From NCBI RefSeq assembly GCF_000445125.1, contig NZ_ATHL01000047.1:1-53161 (forward strand): a stretch of DNA of 53,161 nucleotides, written 5' to 3'. The DNA is from Novosphingobium lindaniclasticum LE124. Lineage in GTDB: Bacteria > Pseudomonadota > Alphaproteobacteria > Sphingomonadales > Sphingomonadaceae. Position 1 is the stretch's first letter; each line of letters starts with the position of its first letter. Both the position numbers and the translations under genes were made by a program. Below are positions 8,906 to 18,534 of this stretch, piece by piece. The notes below the pieces were generated by a model, which was not told the origin of the DNA, searched no databases, and saw only the letters and a list, made by a program, of their open reading frames with translations.

Positions 8906-9095
8906 AGCAGGGGAGCATAGCCCCCCTGCACCCCAACACCGTCTAGGTCATGCCAAGCCTGTCCGTTGCGCGCCCATGGCTGCGTCGGGAGACTTATTGG
9001 CTGCGCCGCAGGGAGCGCACGACCGATAGGTAGCGCGCGGCGCTGACATTCCGAGGGTCCGGGGGATCATCCCCCGGGTCTTCCCCCTTCTAAAC
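8906..9095. repeat. Dispersed intergenic repeat, copy A
   Basis: About 190 bases between the M49-like gene and recN recur at 25190-25379 with high similarity and in the same orientation. Shared blocks include a GC palindrome GCAGGGGAGCATAGCCCCCC near the left edge, GTTGCGCGCCCATGGCTGCG in the middle, and the perfect 19-bp palindrome CCGGGGGATCATCCCCCGG (9059-9077) near the right edge. The right edge reaches the recN stop codon (9090-9092). No protein is encoded. The palindromes would fold into hairpins in RNA from either strand. Confidence 0.85.
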
Positions 9096-10751
9096 TTCCA
9101 GCAACCGATCCGCCTGCGCCCGCGCCTCGGCGGTCACTTCCGCGCCGGAGAGCATGCGCGCGATCTCTTCCTTGCGCTCGCCCTCATCGAGCAGCGCCAC
9201 CGAAGTACGCGTAACGGTGCCTTCGCTGGACTTGGCGATCATGTAGTGCCGCCGCCCGCGCGCCGCGACCTGCGGGCTGTGGGTGACGGCGAGCAGTTGC
9301 CCATCGGAAGCGAGCCGCGCCAGACGCTCGCCGATGGCGCTGGCCACCGCGCCGCCGACGCCGCGGTCGATCTCGTCGAAGATCACCGTCGCCGCGCCGC
9401 CCTCTTCCGCCAACGCTACCTTGAGCGCGAGGATGAAGCGCGAAAGCTCGCCGCCCGAGGCAATCTTGGCCAGCGGGGCGAAATCGGCGCCGGGGTTGGT
9501 GCTGATGAGGAATTCGACCATGTCCATGCCCTGCGCATTCCAGCGCTCCTCGGGCAGGCGGATCACCGAAGTCTGGAACCGCGCGGCATCGAGCTTGAGC
9601 GGCGCCAGTTCGGCGGCCACCGCCTTGTCGAGCCGCTTGGCGGCGGAACGGCGCAGGTCATGCAGCGCCTCGGCCTGCTCGCGGTAGACCAGCGCGGCCT
9701 TCTGCGCTGCCCGTTCCAGCCCGGCCACATGTTCCTCGCCGCCCTCGATGGCGTCGAGCGCGCTGCGCATCTCGCGCATCTTTTCCGGCAGGTCGTCCAC
9801 CTGGCAGCCCTGCTTGCGGGCAGCGGCGCGCAGGTCGAACAGGCGGGTTTCGATGCGGTCGAGTTCGTCGGGATCGAAAGCCAGCGCCTCGGCCGCGCGG
9901 TCGAGCCGGTCTTCCGCCTCGCTCGCCTCGATCACGGCACGGTCGAGCGCTTCCAGCGCCTCGGCCAGCAGCGGATGTTCCCCGGCGATCCGGTCGAGCC
10001 GGCGCGAAGCGCCGCGCAAGGTGGCCAGCGCCGAATCGGACCCGGTCCAGAGATGCTGGAGCGCCACGAGATCGTCGGACAGCTTCTCGCCCTTCTGCAT
10101 TCCGGCGCGGGCCTGGGCGAGTTCCTCTTCCTCGCCTTCCAGCGGCGCCAGGGCATCGAGTTCGGCCAGATGGGCCAGCAGCAGGTCCTGGTCCTCGGCC
10201 GCCTTGGCTACTTGCGCGCGCGCCGTATCGAGCGCGTTTTGCGCGGTGCGCCAGGTCTTCCAGGCCGCCTCCACGCCGGCGACGTCGCCCCCGGCGAAAC
10301 GGTCGAGCAACGCGCGGTGGCCCTTGGAGTTCACGAGGCCGCGATCGTCGTGCTGGCCGTGGATCTCGACGAGCGCAGGCGCGATCTCGCGCAGCAGGGC
10401 GACGCCGACGGGCTGGTCGTTGAGGAAGGCGCGGCTGCCGCCATCGGCCTTGAGCTGGCGCTTGAGGATCAGCGGCTCGCCCGGCTCTATCTCGATATCG
10501 GCTTCGTCGAGCACGGCACGGAGGGCGGCGGGAAGCTGCGGAAACTCGAAACTGGCGGTCACCGTCGCGCGGGTTTCCCCGGCGCGAACGAGGCCGCTGT
10601 CGGCGCGATTGCCGATGACGAGACCCAACGCGTCGAGCAGGATCGACTTGCCCGCGCCGGTTTCACCGGTGAGCACACCCAGACCGCGCCCGAAATCCAG
10701 GTCGAGCGCTTCGATCAGTACGATATTGCGGATGGAGAGGCGGTTCAGCAT
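9090..10751 (-). CDS. recN: DNA repair protein RecN
   Basis: RecN is an SMC-like ATPase that acts on DNA double-strand breaks in the RecFOR/RecA pathway. The 553 residues fit the family. Walker A is GETGAGKS (29-36), a long coiled-coil region spans the middle, and the C-terminal half carries the ABC signature (KIASGGELSRFILALK) and Walker B (VIFDEIDRGVGG). It lies on the same strand as bamD, 82 bases downstream, a common order. A LexA-type GTTC-N7-GTTC box directly abuts the start codon, so it should be SOS-inducible from its own promoter. The stop codon lies at the edge of the dispersed repeat. Confidence 0.96.
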   Translation of the reverse strand: MLNRLSIRNIVLIEALDLDFGRGLGVLTGETGAGKSILLDALGLVIGNRADSGLVRAGETRATVTASFEFPQLPAALRAVLDEADIEIEPGEPLILKRQLKADGGSRAFLNDQPVGVALLREIAPALVEIHGQHDDRGLVNSKGHRALLDRFAGGDVAGVEAAWKTWRTAQNALDTARAQVAKAAEDQDLLLAHLAELDALAPLEGEEEELAQARAGMQKGEKLSDDLVALQHLWTGSDSALATLRGASRRLDRIAGEHPLLAEALEALDRAVIEASEAEDRLDRAAEALAFDPDELDRIETRLFDLRAAARKQGCQVDDLPEKMREMRSALDAIEGGEEHVAGLERAAQKAALVYREQAEALHDLRRSAAKRLDKAVAAELAPLKLDAARFQTSVIRLPEERWNAQGMDMVEFLISTNPGADFAPLAKIASGGELSRFILALKVALAEEGGAATVIFDEIDRGVGGAVASAIGERLARLASDGQLLAVTHSPQVAARGRRHYMIAKSSEGTVTRTSVALLDEGERKEEIARMLSGAEVTAEARAQADRLLEV

Positions 10752-10766
10752 GTTCGCGATCCGTTC
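10752..10766 (-). promoter_or_regulatory. LexA (SOS) box at recN
   Basis: The sequence GTTC-GCGATCC-GTTC matches the alphaproteobacterial LexA operator GTTC-N7-GTTC exactly (read as GAAC-N7-GAAC on the recN strand). It ends directly at the recN ATG, covering the place where the ribosome-binding site would be. Confidence 0.75.
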
Positions 10767-10833
10767 TAGCGAAAACCGTCCCGCCCGTCACCCATCTTCG
10801 CGCATGGCCCGGCCCTGCGCACGAGTGCGCCCG

Positions 10834-11631
10834 TCAGGCCGTCAGGTTTTCGGGCGCGTGCCTGTTCATCAGCTTGTAGGCGCGTTCGTACCACTTGCTG
10901 GTGGGATAGTTGTGCTCGAGCACGGCGGCCGCCTTCTGCGCTTCTTCCGGGACGCCGAGCGCCAGGTAGCCTTCCACCAGACGGAACAGCGCCTCGGGCG
11001 CGTGGCTGGTGGTCTGGAAATTGTCGACCACGTTGCGGAAGCGCAGCGTTGCCGCAAGCCACTTGCCGCTGGCTTCGTAACCGCGGCCGATGGTCATTTC
11101 CTTGCCGGCGAGGTGATCGTTCACAAGGTCGATCTTGAGCTTGGCGTCGGAGGCGTAGGACGTGCCGGGATAGCGGCGCATCACGTCAGTCAGCGCCTGC
11201 TTGGCCTGCTCGGTGGTCTTCTGGTCGCGGGTCACGTCGCTGATCTGCTCGTAATAGCAGACGGCGATCAGGTAATAGGCGTAAGGCGCGTCCTTGTTGC
11301 CCGGATGGATCGACAGGAAACGCTGCGCCGACTGGATCGACTTGGTGTAATCGCGCGCGGCGTAGTAGCTGAACGCGCTCATCAGCTGGGCGCGGCGGGC
11401 CCAGGGCGAATAGGGATGCTGGCGCTCGACCTCGTCGAACAGGGCGGCGGCCTGGCGGGTGCGGCCCTGGTTCAGGCGCTCCTGCGCGGCGGCGTAGAGC
11501 GTATCGACGTCCCGCGCGACATAGGCGGTATCCTTGTTTCCGCCTCCGCGCCCGGCACAGCCGGCAGTCATTACGAGCGCCCCGGTAGCGGCGGCGGCGA
11601 GGGCGATCTTGAAGCGCGAGCGTTCGAACAT
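10834..11631 (-). CDS. bamD: Outer-membrane assembly lipoprotein BamD
   Basis: BamD is the essential lipoprotein of the BAM complex that inserts barrel proteins into the outer membrane. The 265-residue product has a signal peptide with lipobox MTAGC (Cys 25). TPR-like helical repeats follow (LYAAAQERLNQGRTRQAAALFDEVERQHPYSPWA..., YYLIAVCYYEQISDVTRDQ...), as in the family. The start at 11631 gives the expected lipoprotein N-terminus. recN follows on the same strand. The upstream space (11632-11810) is shared with the divergent antiporter gene. Confidence 0.94.
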   Translation of the reverse strand: MFERSRFKIALAAAATGALVMTAGCAGRGGGNKDTAYVARDVDTLYAAAQERLNQGRTRQAAALFDEVERQHPYSPWARRAQLMSAFSYYAARDYTKSIQSAQRFLSIHPGNKDAPYAYYLIAVCYYEQISDVTRDQKTTEQAKQALTDVMRRYPGTSYASDAKLKIDLVNDHLAGKEMTIGRGYEASGKWLAATLRFRNVVDNFQTTSHAPEALFRLVEGYLALGVPEEAQKAAAVLEHNYPTSKWYERAYKLMNRHAPENLTA

Positions 11632-11810
11632 GGGGCCGGTCTATAACCAGCGCTTCGCTGAACGCCAAGTGAAGTTGCGACGGGATACACATTAGGTCCA
11701 CGATGCCCGGCACCTGCCCGGCACCGGCCCGGCCTAAGCGCAGAAATACCCGTGAACAGGGCAGGTTCGCCATTGTCTGACGCGCCGCGCCTGCCATAGT
11801 CGAAACCATA

Positions 11811-13592
11811 ATGGCCGGCAGCAACGCACTCTCCTCCCCCGTCATGTCCGACGCGCTCGTCATCCTCGGCGCCGCGGGCATCGTGATTCCCGTTTTCAAC
11901 CGCTTCCGCATCACGCCGGTGATCGGCTTCATTCTCGTGGGCCTGCTGGTCGGCCCTTTCGGGCTCGGCAGGCTGGTCTTCGATCATCCCTGGCTGTCCT
12001 GGGTCACCATCACCGATCCTGACGGACTGGAGATCTTCGCCGAATTCGGCATCATCCTCCTGCTGTTCTCGATCGGGCTGGAGCTGTCGTTCGGGCGATT
12101 ATGGGCGATGCGCAAGTTCGTCTTCGGGCTGGGATCGCTGGAGCTGATCCTGACCGGCAGCGCCCTCACCTTCTTCTTCGCGGCGATCGGCCAGGGTTTT
12201 TCCGGCGCCATGGCGCTGGGCCTCGCGCTTGCGCTCTCCTCGACGGCGCTGGTCCTGAAGATGACCGATACGACCACGCCCGTCGGCCGCGCGGCGCTGG
12301 CCATGCTGCTGTTCGAGGATATCGCCCTGGTGCCGATCATCTTCCTGCTCGGCGCGTTGGCTCCTCACGCAAAGGGCGCGGGAGTGGACGAACTGATCCA
12401 TACGCTGGTCTGGGGCACGCTGGTGGTCACCGCCCTGCTCGTGCTCGGCCGCTACCTGCTGCCGCCGCTCTTCGCCCAGGCCGCGCGCACCAAGAGCCCC
12501 GAACTGTTCCTGGCGGCCAGCCTGCTGGTGGTGATCCTGGCCTCGCTGGCGACCGGCGCCACCGGCCTCTCTCCGATCGTCGGCGCGCTCGTGGCGGGCC
12601 TGCTGATCGCCGAGACCGAGTATCACACCGAAGTCGAGCAGATCATCGAGCCGTTCAAGGGCCTGGCGCTCGGGGTGTTCCTCATCACCATCGGCATGAG
12701 CATCGACCTGCGGATCGTATGGGAGAATCTCGCCTCGATCCTGATCGCCACGGTCGGCGTGATCCTGCTCAAGTCCACCGTCACCGGGCTGCTCCTGCGC
12801 ATGATGGGCGCGCGCCGCGGCACCGCGACCGAGACCGGCATCCTCATGTCGAGCCCTTCGGAAACGACCCTGATCGTGCTGAGCGCCGCCGGCGCGGCCC
12901 AACTGATCCAGCCCGGCACCGCGATGTTCTGGCAGATCGTCACTGCACTCGGGCTGACGGTCACGCCCTTGCTCTCGATGATCGGCAAGATGCTGGCCCG
13001 GCAGGTGGACAGCGTGGAGGCGCCGCACCAGCCTGCCGAAGCTCCCGACAAGCCGCGCGTTCTGATCGTCGGCTTCGGCCGCGTCGGCAGGCTCGTGGCC
13101 GACATGCTCGCGCGCCACGGACGGCCCTACATCGCAGTGGACAGCAACACCGACCTCGTCACCGACGGCCGCCGCCACGGCTACACGGTCGCTTTCGGAG
13201 ATGCCGGGCGGGGAGACGCCATGCTGCGTTTCGGCGCTGCAAGCGCGGCAGCGGTGATCCTGACCATGGACGAGCCGGTGACGGCCCAGCGCATCGTCCG
13301 CAAGCTGCGCGCCGACTTCCCCGACCTGCCGATCATCGCCCGCGCCCGCGACGCCGAGCACGCCGCCGTCCTCTACCGCGCCGGGGCCACCCACGCGGTG
13401 CCCGAAACGCTGGAAAGCTCGCTGCAGCTTTCCGAAGCCGCGCTGACCGAAATCGGCGTCGCCATGGGCCCGGTGATCGCCTCGATCCACGAAAAGCGCG
13501 ACGAATTCCGCGAGCAGATCATGCAGGAAGGCGGCCTTTCGCAAAAGCCCGCCCTTAAGCTCGGCCAACTGCGCGAGGCGGAGAAGGCCTAG
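11811..13592 (+). CDS. Kef-type CPA2 cation/proton antiporter with RCK domain
   Basis: This 593-residue inner-membrane protein has about a dozen hydrophobic segments in residues 10-390, beginning LVILGAAGIVIPVFNRFRIT, a pattern of CPA2 transporters. A soluble RCK/TrkA-N domain follows, with the nucleotide-binding motif VGFGRVG (about residue 420). This architecture is that of KefB/KefC glutathione-gated K+ efflux systems and related monovalent cation:proton antiporters. The ion cannot be decided from sequence. No KefF/KefG ancillary gene is adjacent. It is transcribed divergently from bamD. Confidence 0.9.
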   Translation: MAGSNALSSPVMSDALVILGAAGIVIPVFNRFRITPVIGFILVGLLVGPFGLGRLVFDHPWLSWVTITDPDGLEIFAEFGIILLLFSIGLELSFGRLWAMRKFVFGLGSLELILTGSALTFFFAAIGQGFSGAMALGLALALSSTALVLKMTDTTTPVGRAALAMLLFEDIALVPIIFLLGALAPHAKGAGVDELIHTLVWGTLVVTALLVLGRYLLPPLFAQAARTKSPELFLAASLLVVILASLATGATGLSPIVGALVAGLLIAETEYHTEVEQIIEPFKGLALGVFLITIGMSIDLRIVWENLASILIATVGVILLKSTVTGLLLRMMGARRGTATETGILMSSPSETTLIVLSAAGAAQLIQPGTAMFWQIVTALGLTVTPLLSMIGKMLARQVDSVEAPHQPAEAPDKPRVLIVGFGRVGRLVADMLARHGRPYIAVDSNTDLVTDGRRHGYTVAFGDAGRGDAMLRFGAASAAAVILTMDEPVTAQRIVRKLRADFPDLPIIARARDAEHAAVLYRAGATHAVPETLESSLQLSEAALTEIGVAMGPVIASIHEKRDEFREQIMQEGGLSQKPALKLGQLREAEKA

Positions 13593-13639
13593 GCGGCGCG
13601 GACGAATTCAGAGTGTCGGCTGGCGTCCCATAGCGGTCA

Positions 13640-14185
13640 TCAGCGGCGGGGGCGGATCAAAGCGGCGATAGCGTCTCCGCCTTCGTTCACGTAGAACGAA
13701 TACTGTTCGCCCTTTTCCGCCACAACGTCGATCTTCTCTGAAATATAGCTAAGAGGCGGCGGCACCGACCCACTTTTGTCGCTTCTCGTGCGGTCGAAAG
13801 GGCAGGTGCGAGAAACTGCTTCTGAAAGGCGCTTCCCGCTGCTGTCGTCGAGAACCCACGCGGCGCGCGTCATAGGGGTAAACTCTGCCCCCACTATCAT
13901 GCTTCGTTGACGGCCAACCGCTGTTCCACGCCATTGTCCATCGGCCGCACAGGCTACGACTATGCTGTACTCCTCCTCCGCCAAATGCCCGCCTTTCCCA
14001 TGAAGCATCACCATCGGCCTTTCGTCGGGCAACGGTTCGTCCAATGCCTGTCGCAGCTTCTTGTGCTCATCAAAATCGGAGGTTGTCGCCTGAAGGTTAT
14101 CCGACGCCACCGGCACGCACAGCGGTTGGTTATTCGACGGACTTAAAGAGCCAGCGGCAGCGGCGAGGAGCAGCAGTGCTATCAT
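13640..14185 (-). CDS. Secreted hypothetical protein
   Basis: I do not recognise this 181-residue product. The N-terminus (MIALLLLAAAAGSLSPS) is a short signal-peptide-like segment, so the protein is probably exported. The mature part has three Cys (in PLCVP, VACAAD and SRTCPF) and ends in RPRR. Its DNA is clearly less GC-rich than the flanking genes, and codon choice is less biased, which may indicate recent acquisition. It converges with the antiporter gene (47 bases between stops) and has 268 bases of non-coding sequence upstream. Confidence 0.6.
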   Translation of the reverse strand: MIALLLLAAAAGSLSPSNNQPLCVPVASDNLQATTSDFDEHKKLRQALDEPLPDERPMVMLHGKGGHLAEEEYSIVVACAADGQWRGTAVGRQRSMIVGAEFTPMTRAAWVLDDSSGKRLSEAVSRTCPFDRTRSDKSGSVPPPLSYISEKIDVVAEKGEQYSFYVNEGGDAIAALIRPRR

Positions 14186-14423
14186 GAGAGTACGATGCGT
14201 CTTTTAGTCATACACATCAACACTTCGGACAAGCGCCGCCTATAAGCTCCACTATGGCCATAACCGCATATGCCGTGAGCGTGCATGTCCATTTAGGAAG
14301 GTTAGGGCCACAACCGGAAGTTCCGCTGTCCACCCATCACAGATTCCCGGATGGGCGGAATTTGTCCACGCGCCCTTGCCTTCGGAGCAGCGAGGCGACC
14401 GGGCACGAGGCCCGATCCCCAAC

Positions 14424-14444
14424 GTCCCGGGCTTGATCCGGGAC
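14424..14444. repeat. Short GTCCCGG palindromic repeat, copy 1
   Basis: GTCCCGGGCTTGATCCGGGAC is an imperfect inverted repeat that recurs in four other intergenic places in the window. It lies just beyond the 3' end of alaS. The rest of 14186-14453 shows nothing recognisable. Confidence 0.75.
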
Positions 14445-14453
14445 GACGGGCAA

Positions 14454-17114
14454 TCAACCTGCCAGCACTGCCCTCACCGCGGCGATGGCGTCAGCCGCCT
14501 TGTCGCCGTTGGGGCCGCCGCCCTGGGCCATGTCGGCGCGGCCACCGCCGCCCTTGCCGCCCAGCGTCTCGACGCCCTTGCGGACGAGATCGACGGCGCT
14601 GATCTTGCCGATGAGGTCTTCGGTCACGGCGGCCGCGATCGAAGCCTTGCCCTCGTTCACCGCGACGATCGCCGCGACGCCCGAGCCCATGCGCTGCTTG
14701 GCCTGGTCGAGCAGCCCGCGCAGTTCCTTGGGATCGAGGCCTTCGAGCACTTGGCCCGAGAACTTCACGCCGCCGACTTCCTCGTCAGCGCTTTCAGCCT
14801 TGGCTCCGCCGCCACCGAGGGCCAGCGCCTTCTTGGCTTCGGCCAATTCGCGTTCGAGCTTGCGGCGCTCATCCAGCAATGCGGCGACGCGGGCCTCGAC
14901 ATCCTCCGGCGTGGTGCGCAGCGCGCTGGCCGCAGCCTTGAGCGCTTCCTCGCGCGCGACGAGCCACTGGCGCGCACCTTCGCCGGTCAGCGCCTCGATG
15001 CGGCGGATGCCCGAGGACACCGCACTTTCCGAAACGATGCGGAACACGCCGATGTCGCCGGTGGCGCGCACATGCGTGCCGCCGCAAAGCTCGACCGAAT
15101 AGTTGCGCTCGCCGCTTTCCGTCTTCGCGCTGCGGCCCATCGAGAGCACGCGCACTTCATCGCCGTACTTCTCGCCGAACAGGGCCATGGCGCCGGCGCC
15201 GATGGCGTCTTCGGGCGTCATGAGGCGGGTGAGGACCGGATCGTTGGCGCGGATTTCCGCGTTCACTTCGGCTTCGATGGCCGCGATGTCAGCGGCGTCG
15301 AGCGCTTTGGGATGCGAGAAGTCGAAACGCAGGCGCTCGGCGGCGACCAGCGAGCCCTTCTGGGTGACGTGATCGCCCAGGCGGCCCCGGAGCGCAGCGT
15401 GAAGCAAGTGCGTGGCCGAGTGGTTGGCCCGCACCGCATCGCGGCGCTCGACATCGACGGTGAGATGGACGGCATCGCCCAGCTTGATCGTGCCGGATTC
15501 GACCGTGCCGCTCATCGCATGAAGGCGGCCAAGGGGCTTCGAGGTATCGGTGACGACGATGTTCAGGCCGTTGCCGCCGACGATCGTGCCGCGATCGCCT
15601 TCCTGCCCGCCTGATTCGCCGTAGAACGGTGTCTGGTTGGTCAGCACCACCACCTCTTCGCCCGCCGTGGCGGACTGGACTTCCTGGCCGTCCTTCACCA
15701 AGGCTACGACCTGGCCCTCGCCGGTGGTGGAGGTATAGCCGGTGAATTCGCTGGCGCCTTCGCGCTCGGCGATGTCGAACCAGACTTCGCTGTCGGCAGC
15801 TTGGCCCGAGCCCTTCCACGCGGCGCGGGCGGCAGCCTTCTGCTGCGCCATGGCGGCATCGAAGCCGGCACGGTCCACCGCGATGCCACGCGAACGCAGC
15901 GCGTCTTCGGTGAGGTCGTAAGGGAAGCCGTAAGTGTCGTAGAGCTTGAACGCGGTTTCGCCGGGCAGCTCGCCGCCCTCGCCCATGCCGCCCGTCGCTT
16001 CATCCAGCAGCTTGAGGCCGTTGGCGAGGGTGCGGCGGAACTGCACTTCCTCGCGCTCCAGGGTTTCCTCGATCAGCGGCTGGGCGCGGCCGAGTTCCGG
16101 ATAGGCCTGGCCCATCTCGGCCACCAGTGCGGGCACCAGGCGGTGCATCAGCGGATCGCGGGCGCCGAGCAGGTGGGCGTGGCGCATGGCGCGGCGCATG
16201 ATGCGGCGCAGGACGTAGCCGCGGCCCTCGTTCGACGGCAGCACACCATCGGCCAGCAGGAAGCTGGTGGAGCGCAAGTGATCCGCGATCACCCGGTGGC
16301 TGGCGCGCTGCTCACCTTCGGCGGCGACGCCGGTCAGGCTTTCGGACGCGGAGATCAGCGCCTTGAAGGTGTCGATGTCGTAGTTATCGTGCACGCCCTG
16401 CATGACCGCAGAGATACGCTCGAGGCCCATGCCGGTGTCGATCGAGGGCTTGGGCAGGTTACCGACGATCTCGCCGGCGGACTGCTCGAACTGCATGAAC
16501 ACGAGGTTCCAGATCTCGATGAAGCGGTCGCCGTCCTCGTCCGGCGATCCCGGAGGGCCGCCCCAGATGTGATCGCCGTGATCGAAGAAGATTTCCGAAC
16601 ACGGGCCGCACGGGCCTTCGTCGCCCATGGCCCAGAAGTTGTCCTTGGTGGGGATGCGGATGATCTTCGATTCCGGCAGGCCGGCGATCTTCTTCCAGAG
16701 ATCGAAGGCTTCGTCGTCGGTGTGGTAGACGGTGACGAGCAGCTTTTCGACCGGGAGGCCCCATTCCTTCGTCAGCAGGGTCCAGGCGTGCGTGATCGCC
16801 TGTTCCTTGAAATAGTCGCCGAAGGAGAAATTCCCCAGCATCTCGAAGAAGGTGTGGTGGCGCGCGGTGTAGCCGACGTTGTCGAGATCGTTGTGCTTGC
16901 CGCCGGCGCGGACGCACTTCTGCGAGGATGTAGCGCGCGGCGCAAAAGGGGTTTCCAGACCCGTGAACACGTTCTTGAACGGCACCATGCCGGCATTCAC
17001 GAACATCAGCGTCGGATCGTTGTAGGGAACGAGCGGCGCGGATTGAACGGCCTCGTGACCATTGCTGGCGAAATAGTCGAGGAAGGACCGGCGGATTTCG
17101 TTGGTCGTGTGCAT
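14454..17114 (-). CDS. alaS: Alanyl-tRNA synthetase
   Basis: The 886-residue enzyme charges tRNA-Ala. The N-terminal class II catalytic core is clear ([20 protein letters not shown], then [20 protein letters not shown]). The editing domain has the zinc-binding HxxxH (SATHLLH) and the CGGTH motif. The C-terminal part has a coiled coil ([19 protein letters not shown]) and the C-Ala domain ([19 protein letters not shown]). Length and start ([15 protein letters not shown]) are normal. It lies upstream of recA's 3' end on the same strand, in the common alphaproteobacterial order recA-alaS, with a recA terminator between them. Confidence 0.97.
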   Translation of the reverse strand: MHTTNEIRRSFLDYFASNGHEAVQSAPLVPYNDPTLMFVNAGMVPFKNVFTGLETPFAPRATSSQKCVRAGGKHNDLDNVGYTARHHTFFEMLGNFSFGDYFKEQAITHAWTLLTKEWGLPVEKLLVTVYHTDDEAFDLWKKIAGLPESKIIRIPTKDNFWAMGDEGPCGPCSEIFFDHGDHIWGGPPGSPDEDGDRFIEIWNLVFMQFEQSAGEIVGNLPKPSIDTGMGLERISAVMQGVHDNYDIDTFKALISASESLTGVAAEGEQRASHRVIADHLRSTSFLLADGVLPSNEGRGYVLRRIMRRAMRHAHLLGARDPLMHRLVPALVAEMGQAYPELGRAQPLIEETLEREEVQFRRTLANGLKLLDEATGGMGEGGELPGETAFKLYDTYGFPYDLTEDALRSRGIAVDRAGFDAAMAQQKAAARAAWKGSGQAADSEVWFDIAEREGASEFTGYTSTTGEGQVVALVKDGQEVQSATAGEEVVVLTNQTPFYGESGGQEGDRGTIVGGNGLNIVVTDTSKPLGRLHAMSGTVESGTIKLGDAVHLTVDVERRDAVRANHSATHLLHAALRGRLGDHVTQKGSLVAAERLRFDFSHPKALDAADIAAIEAEVNAEIRANDPVLTRLMTPEDAIGAGAMALFGEKYGDEVRVLSMGRSAKTESGERNYSVELCGGTHVRATGDIGVFRIVSESAVSSGIRRIEALTGEGARQWLVAREEALKAAASALRTTPEDVEARVAALLDERRKLERELAEAKKALALGGGGAKAESADEEVGGVKFSGQVLEGLDPKELRGLLDQAKQRMGSGVAAIVAVNEGKASIAAAVTEDLIGKISAVDLVRKGVETLGGKGGGGRADMAQGGGPNGDKAADAIAAVRAVLAG

Positions 17115-17254
17115 AGATGGCGCCGATAATCCAGCGACGCGGCGGCGGCAAGCGGCTTGCTGCGGTCAGACTGTTCGGTTTTCGCGATAAGCGCAGCCAC
17201 TTTGGCAGTGTTGCATGGGTGCCACGGGTCTTGGCTGCGCGATCTTGCCTCGAC

Positions 17255-17281
17255 GTCGTTCCGGATCAAGTCCGGGACGAC
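17255..17281. repeat. Short GTCCCGG palindromic repeat, copy 2
   Basis: GTCGTTCCGGATCAAGTCCGGGACGAC-type inverted repeat (inverted orientation relative to copy 1), between alaS and recA. Confidence 0.75.
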
Positions 17282-17309
17282 GTATCGGTCGTTCCTTTGC
17301 CTCTAACGA

Positions 17310-17336
17310 AAAACCCCGGCGCAATGGCCGGGGTTC
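17310..17336 (-). terminator. Intrinsic terminator after recA
   Basis: Read on the minus strand, AACCCCGGC pairs with GCCGGGGTT across a 6-base loop and is followed by a run of T. It begins 26 bases after the recA stop codon. Confidence 0.85.
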
Positions 17337-17361
17337 TCTCATCCTGCGGGGACGCGCAGAC

Positions 17362-18438
17362 TTATTCCGCGTCGTCTTCTGCGGAGGGGCCGACCATCAT
17401 TTCCTCGGCCAGACCGGCGGTCTGGGCGCGGATGGCCTTTTCGAGGCGGTCGGCGATTTCGATGTTTTCCTTCAGGTAGTTCTTCGCATTCTCACGGCCC
17501 TGGCCGATGCGGATCGAATCGTAGCTGAACCAGGCGCCGGACTTCTCGACGATGCCGGCCTTGACGCCGAGATCGAGGATCTCGCCGATCTTGGAAATGC
17601 CTTCGCCGTACATGATATCGAATTCGACCTGCTTGAACGGCGGTGCAACCTTGTTCTTGACGACCTTAACGCGGGTGGCGTTGCCGACGATATCGTCGCG
17701 GTCCTTGATCTGGCCGGTGCGGCGGATGTCGAGGCGGACCGAGGCGTAGAACTTGAGCGCGTTGCCGCCCGTGGTCGTTTCCGGGTTGCCGTACATGACG
17801 CCGATCTTCATGCGCAGCTGGTTGATGAAGATCACCATGCAGCGCGAGCGGCTGATCGAGCCGGTGAGCTTGCGCAGCGACTGGCTCATCAGGCGGGCCT
17901 GGAGACCGACGTGGCTGTCGCCCATCTCGCCTTCGATTTCGGCGCGGGGGACCAGCGCGGCGACCGAGTCCACCACCAGCACGTCGATCGCGTTCGAACG
18001 CACCAGGGTGTCGGTGATTTCCAGCGCCTGTTCGCCGGTATCGGGCTGCGAGACGATCAGTTCATCGATGTTGACGCCCAGCTTCTTTGCATAGACCGGG
18101 TCCAGCGCGTGTTCTGCGTCGATGAAGGCCGCGGTGCCGCCCGACTTCTGCGCCTCTGCAATGACGTGGAGCGCGAGCGTGGTCTTGCCCGAGCTTTCCG
18201 GCCCGTAGACTTCGATCACGCGGCCGCGCGGAAGACCACCGACGCCCAGCGCGATGTCGAGCCCGAGCGAGCCGGTGGAGATCGCCTCGACCTGCATCGC
18301 TTCCTTGGAACCCAGCTTCATCGCGGAGCCCTTGCCGAACGCCTTGTCGATCTGTGCAAGCGCGGCTTCGAGCGCCTTCTGACGGTCCATGTTGTCCTTT
18401 TCCTTGCCTTCCTGGATCAGCTTGAGCTGAGCAGCCAT
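17362..18438 (-). CDS. recA: Recombinase RecA
   Basis: RecA forms filaments on single-stranded DNA, catalyses strand exchange and triggers LexA self-cleavage. The product is 358 residues from ATG 18438, chosen over the earlier in-frame codon at 18477 because AAGGGGAAGTG stands just before it. Walker A is GPESSGKT (79-86), and the loop L2 region and the [23 protein letters not shown] stretch are intact. The C-terminus is acidic (ends AEDDAE), as usual. A LexA box is found about 75-90 bases upstream and a terminator follows the gene. Confidence 0.98.
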   Translation of the reverse strand: MAAQLKLIQEGKEKDNMDRQKALEAALAQIDKAFGKGSAMKLGSKEAMQVEAISTGSLGLDIALGVGGLPRGRVIEVYGPESSGKTTLALHVIAEAQKSGGTAAFIDAEHALDPVYAKKLGVNIDELIVSQPDTGEQALEITDTLVRSNAIDVLVVDSVAALVPRAEIEGEMGDSHVGLQARLMSQSLRKLTGSISRSRCMVIFINQLRMKIGVMYGNPETTTGGNALKFYASVRLDIRRTGQIKDRDDIVGNATRVKVVKNKVAPPFKQVEFDIMYGEGISKIGEILDLGVKAGIVEKSGAWFSYDSIRIGQGRENAKNYLKENIEIADRLEKAIRAQTAGLAEEMMVGPSAEDDAE

Positions 18439-18513
18439 ATCACTTCCCCTTGCTACCGGCCTGACCGGAAAGGTCAACGTCGTGGGCAGCTATGTATCCA
18501 GTTTGTTCTCATG

Positions 18514-18528
18514 GAACAAGAGGGGAAC
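18514..18528 (-). promoter_or_regulatory. LexA (SOS) box upstream of recA
   Basis: GAAC-AAGAGGG-GAAC on the plus strand reads GTTC-N7-GTTC on the recA strand, the alphaproteobacterial LexA operator. It lies 76-90 bases before the recA start, in the space between cckA and recA. Confidence 0.78.
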
Positions 18529-18534
18529 GATGAA

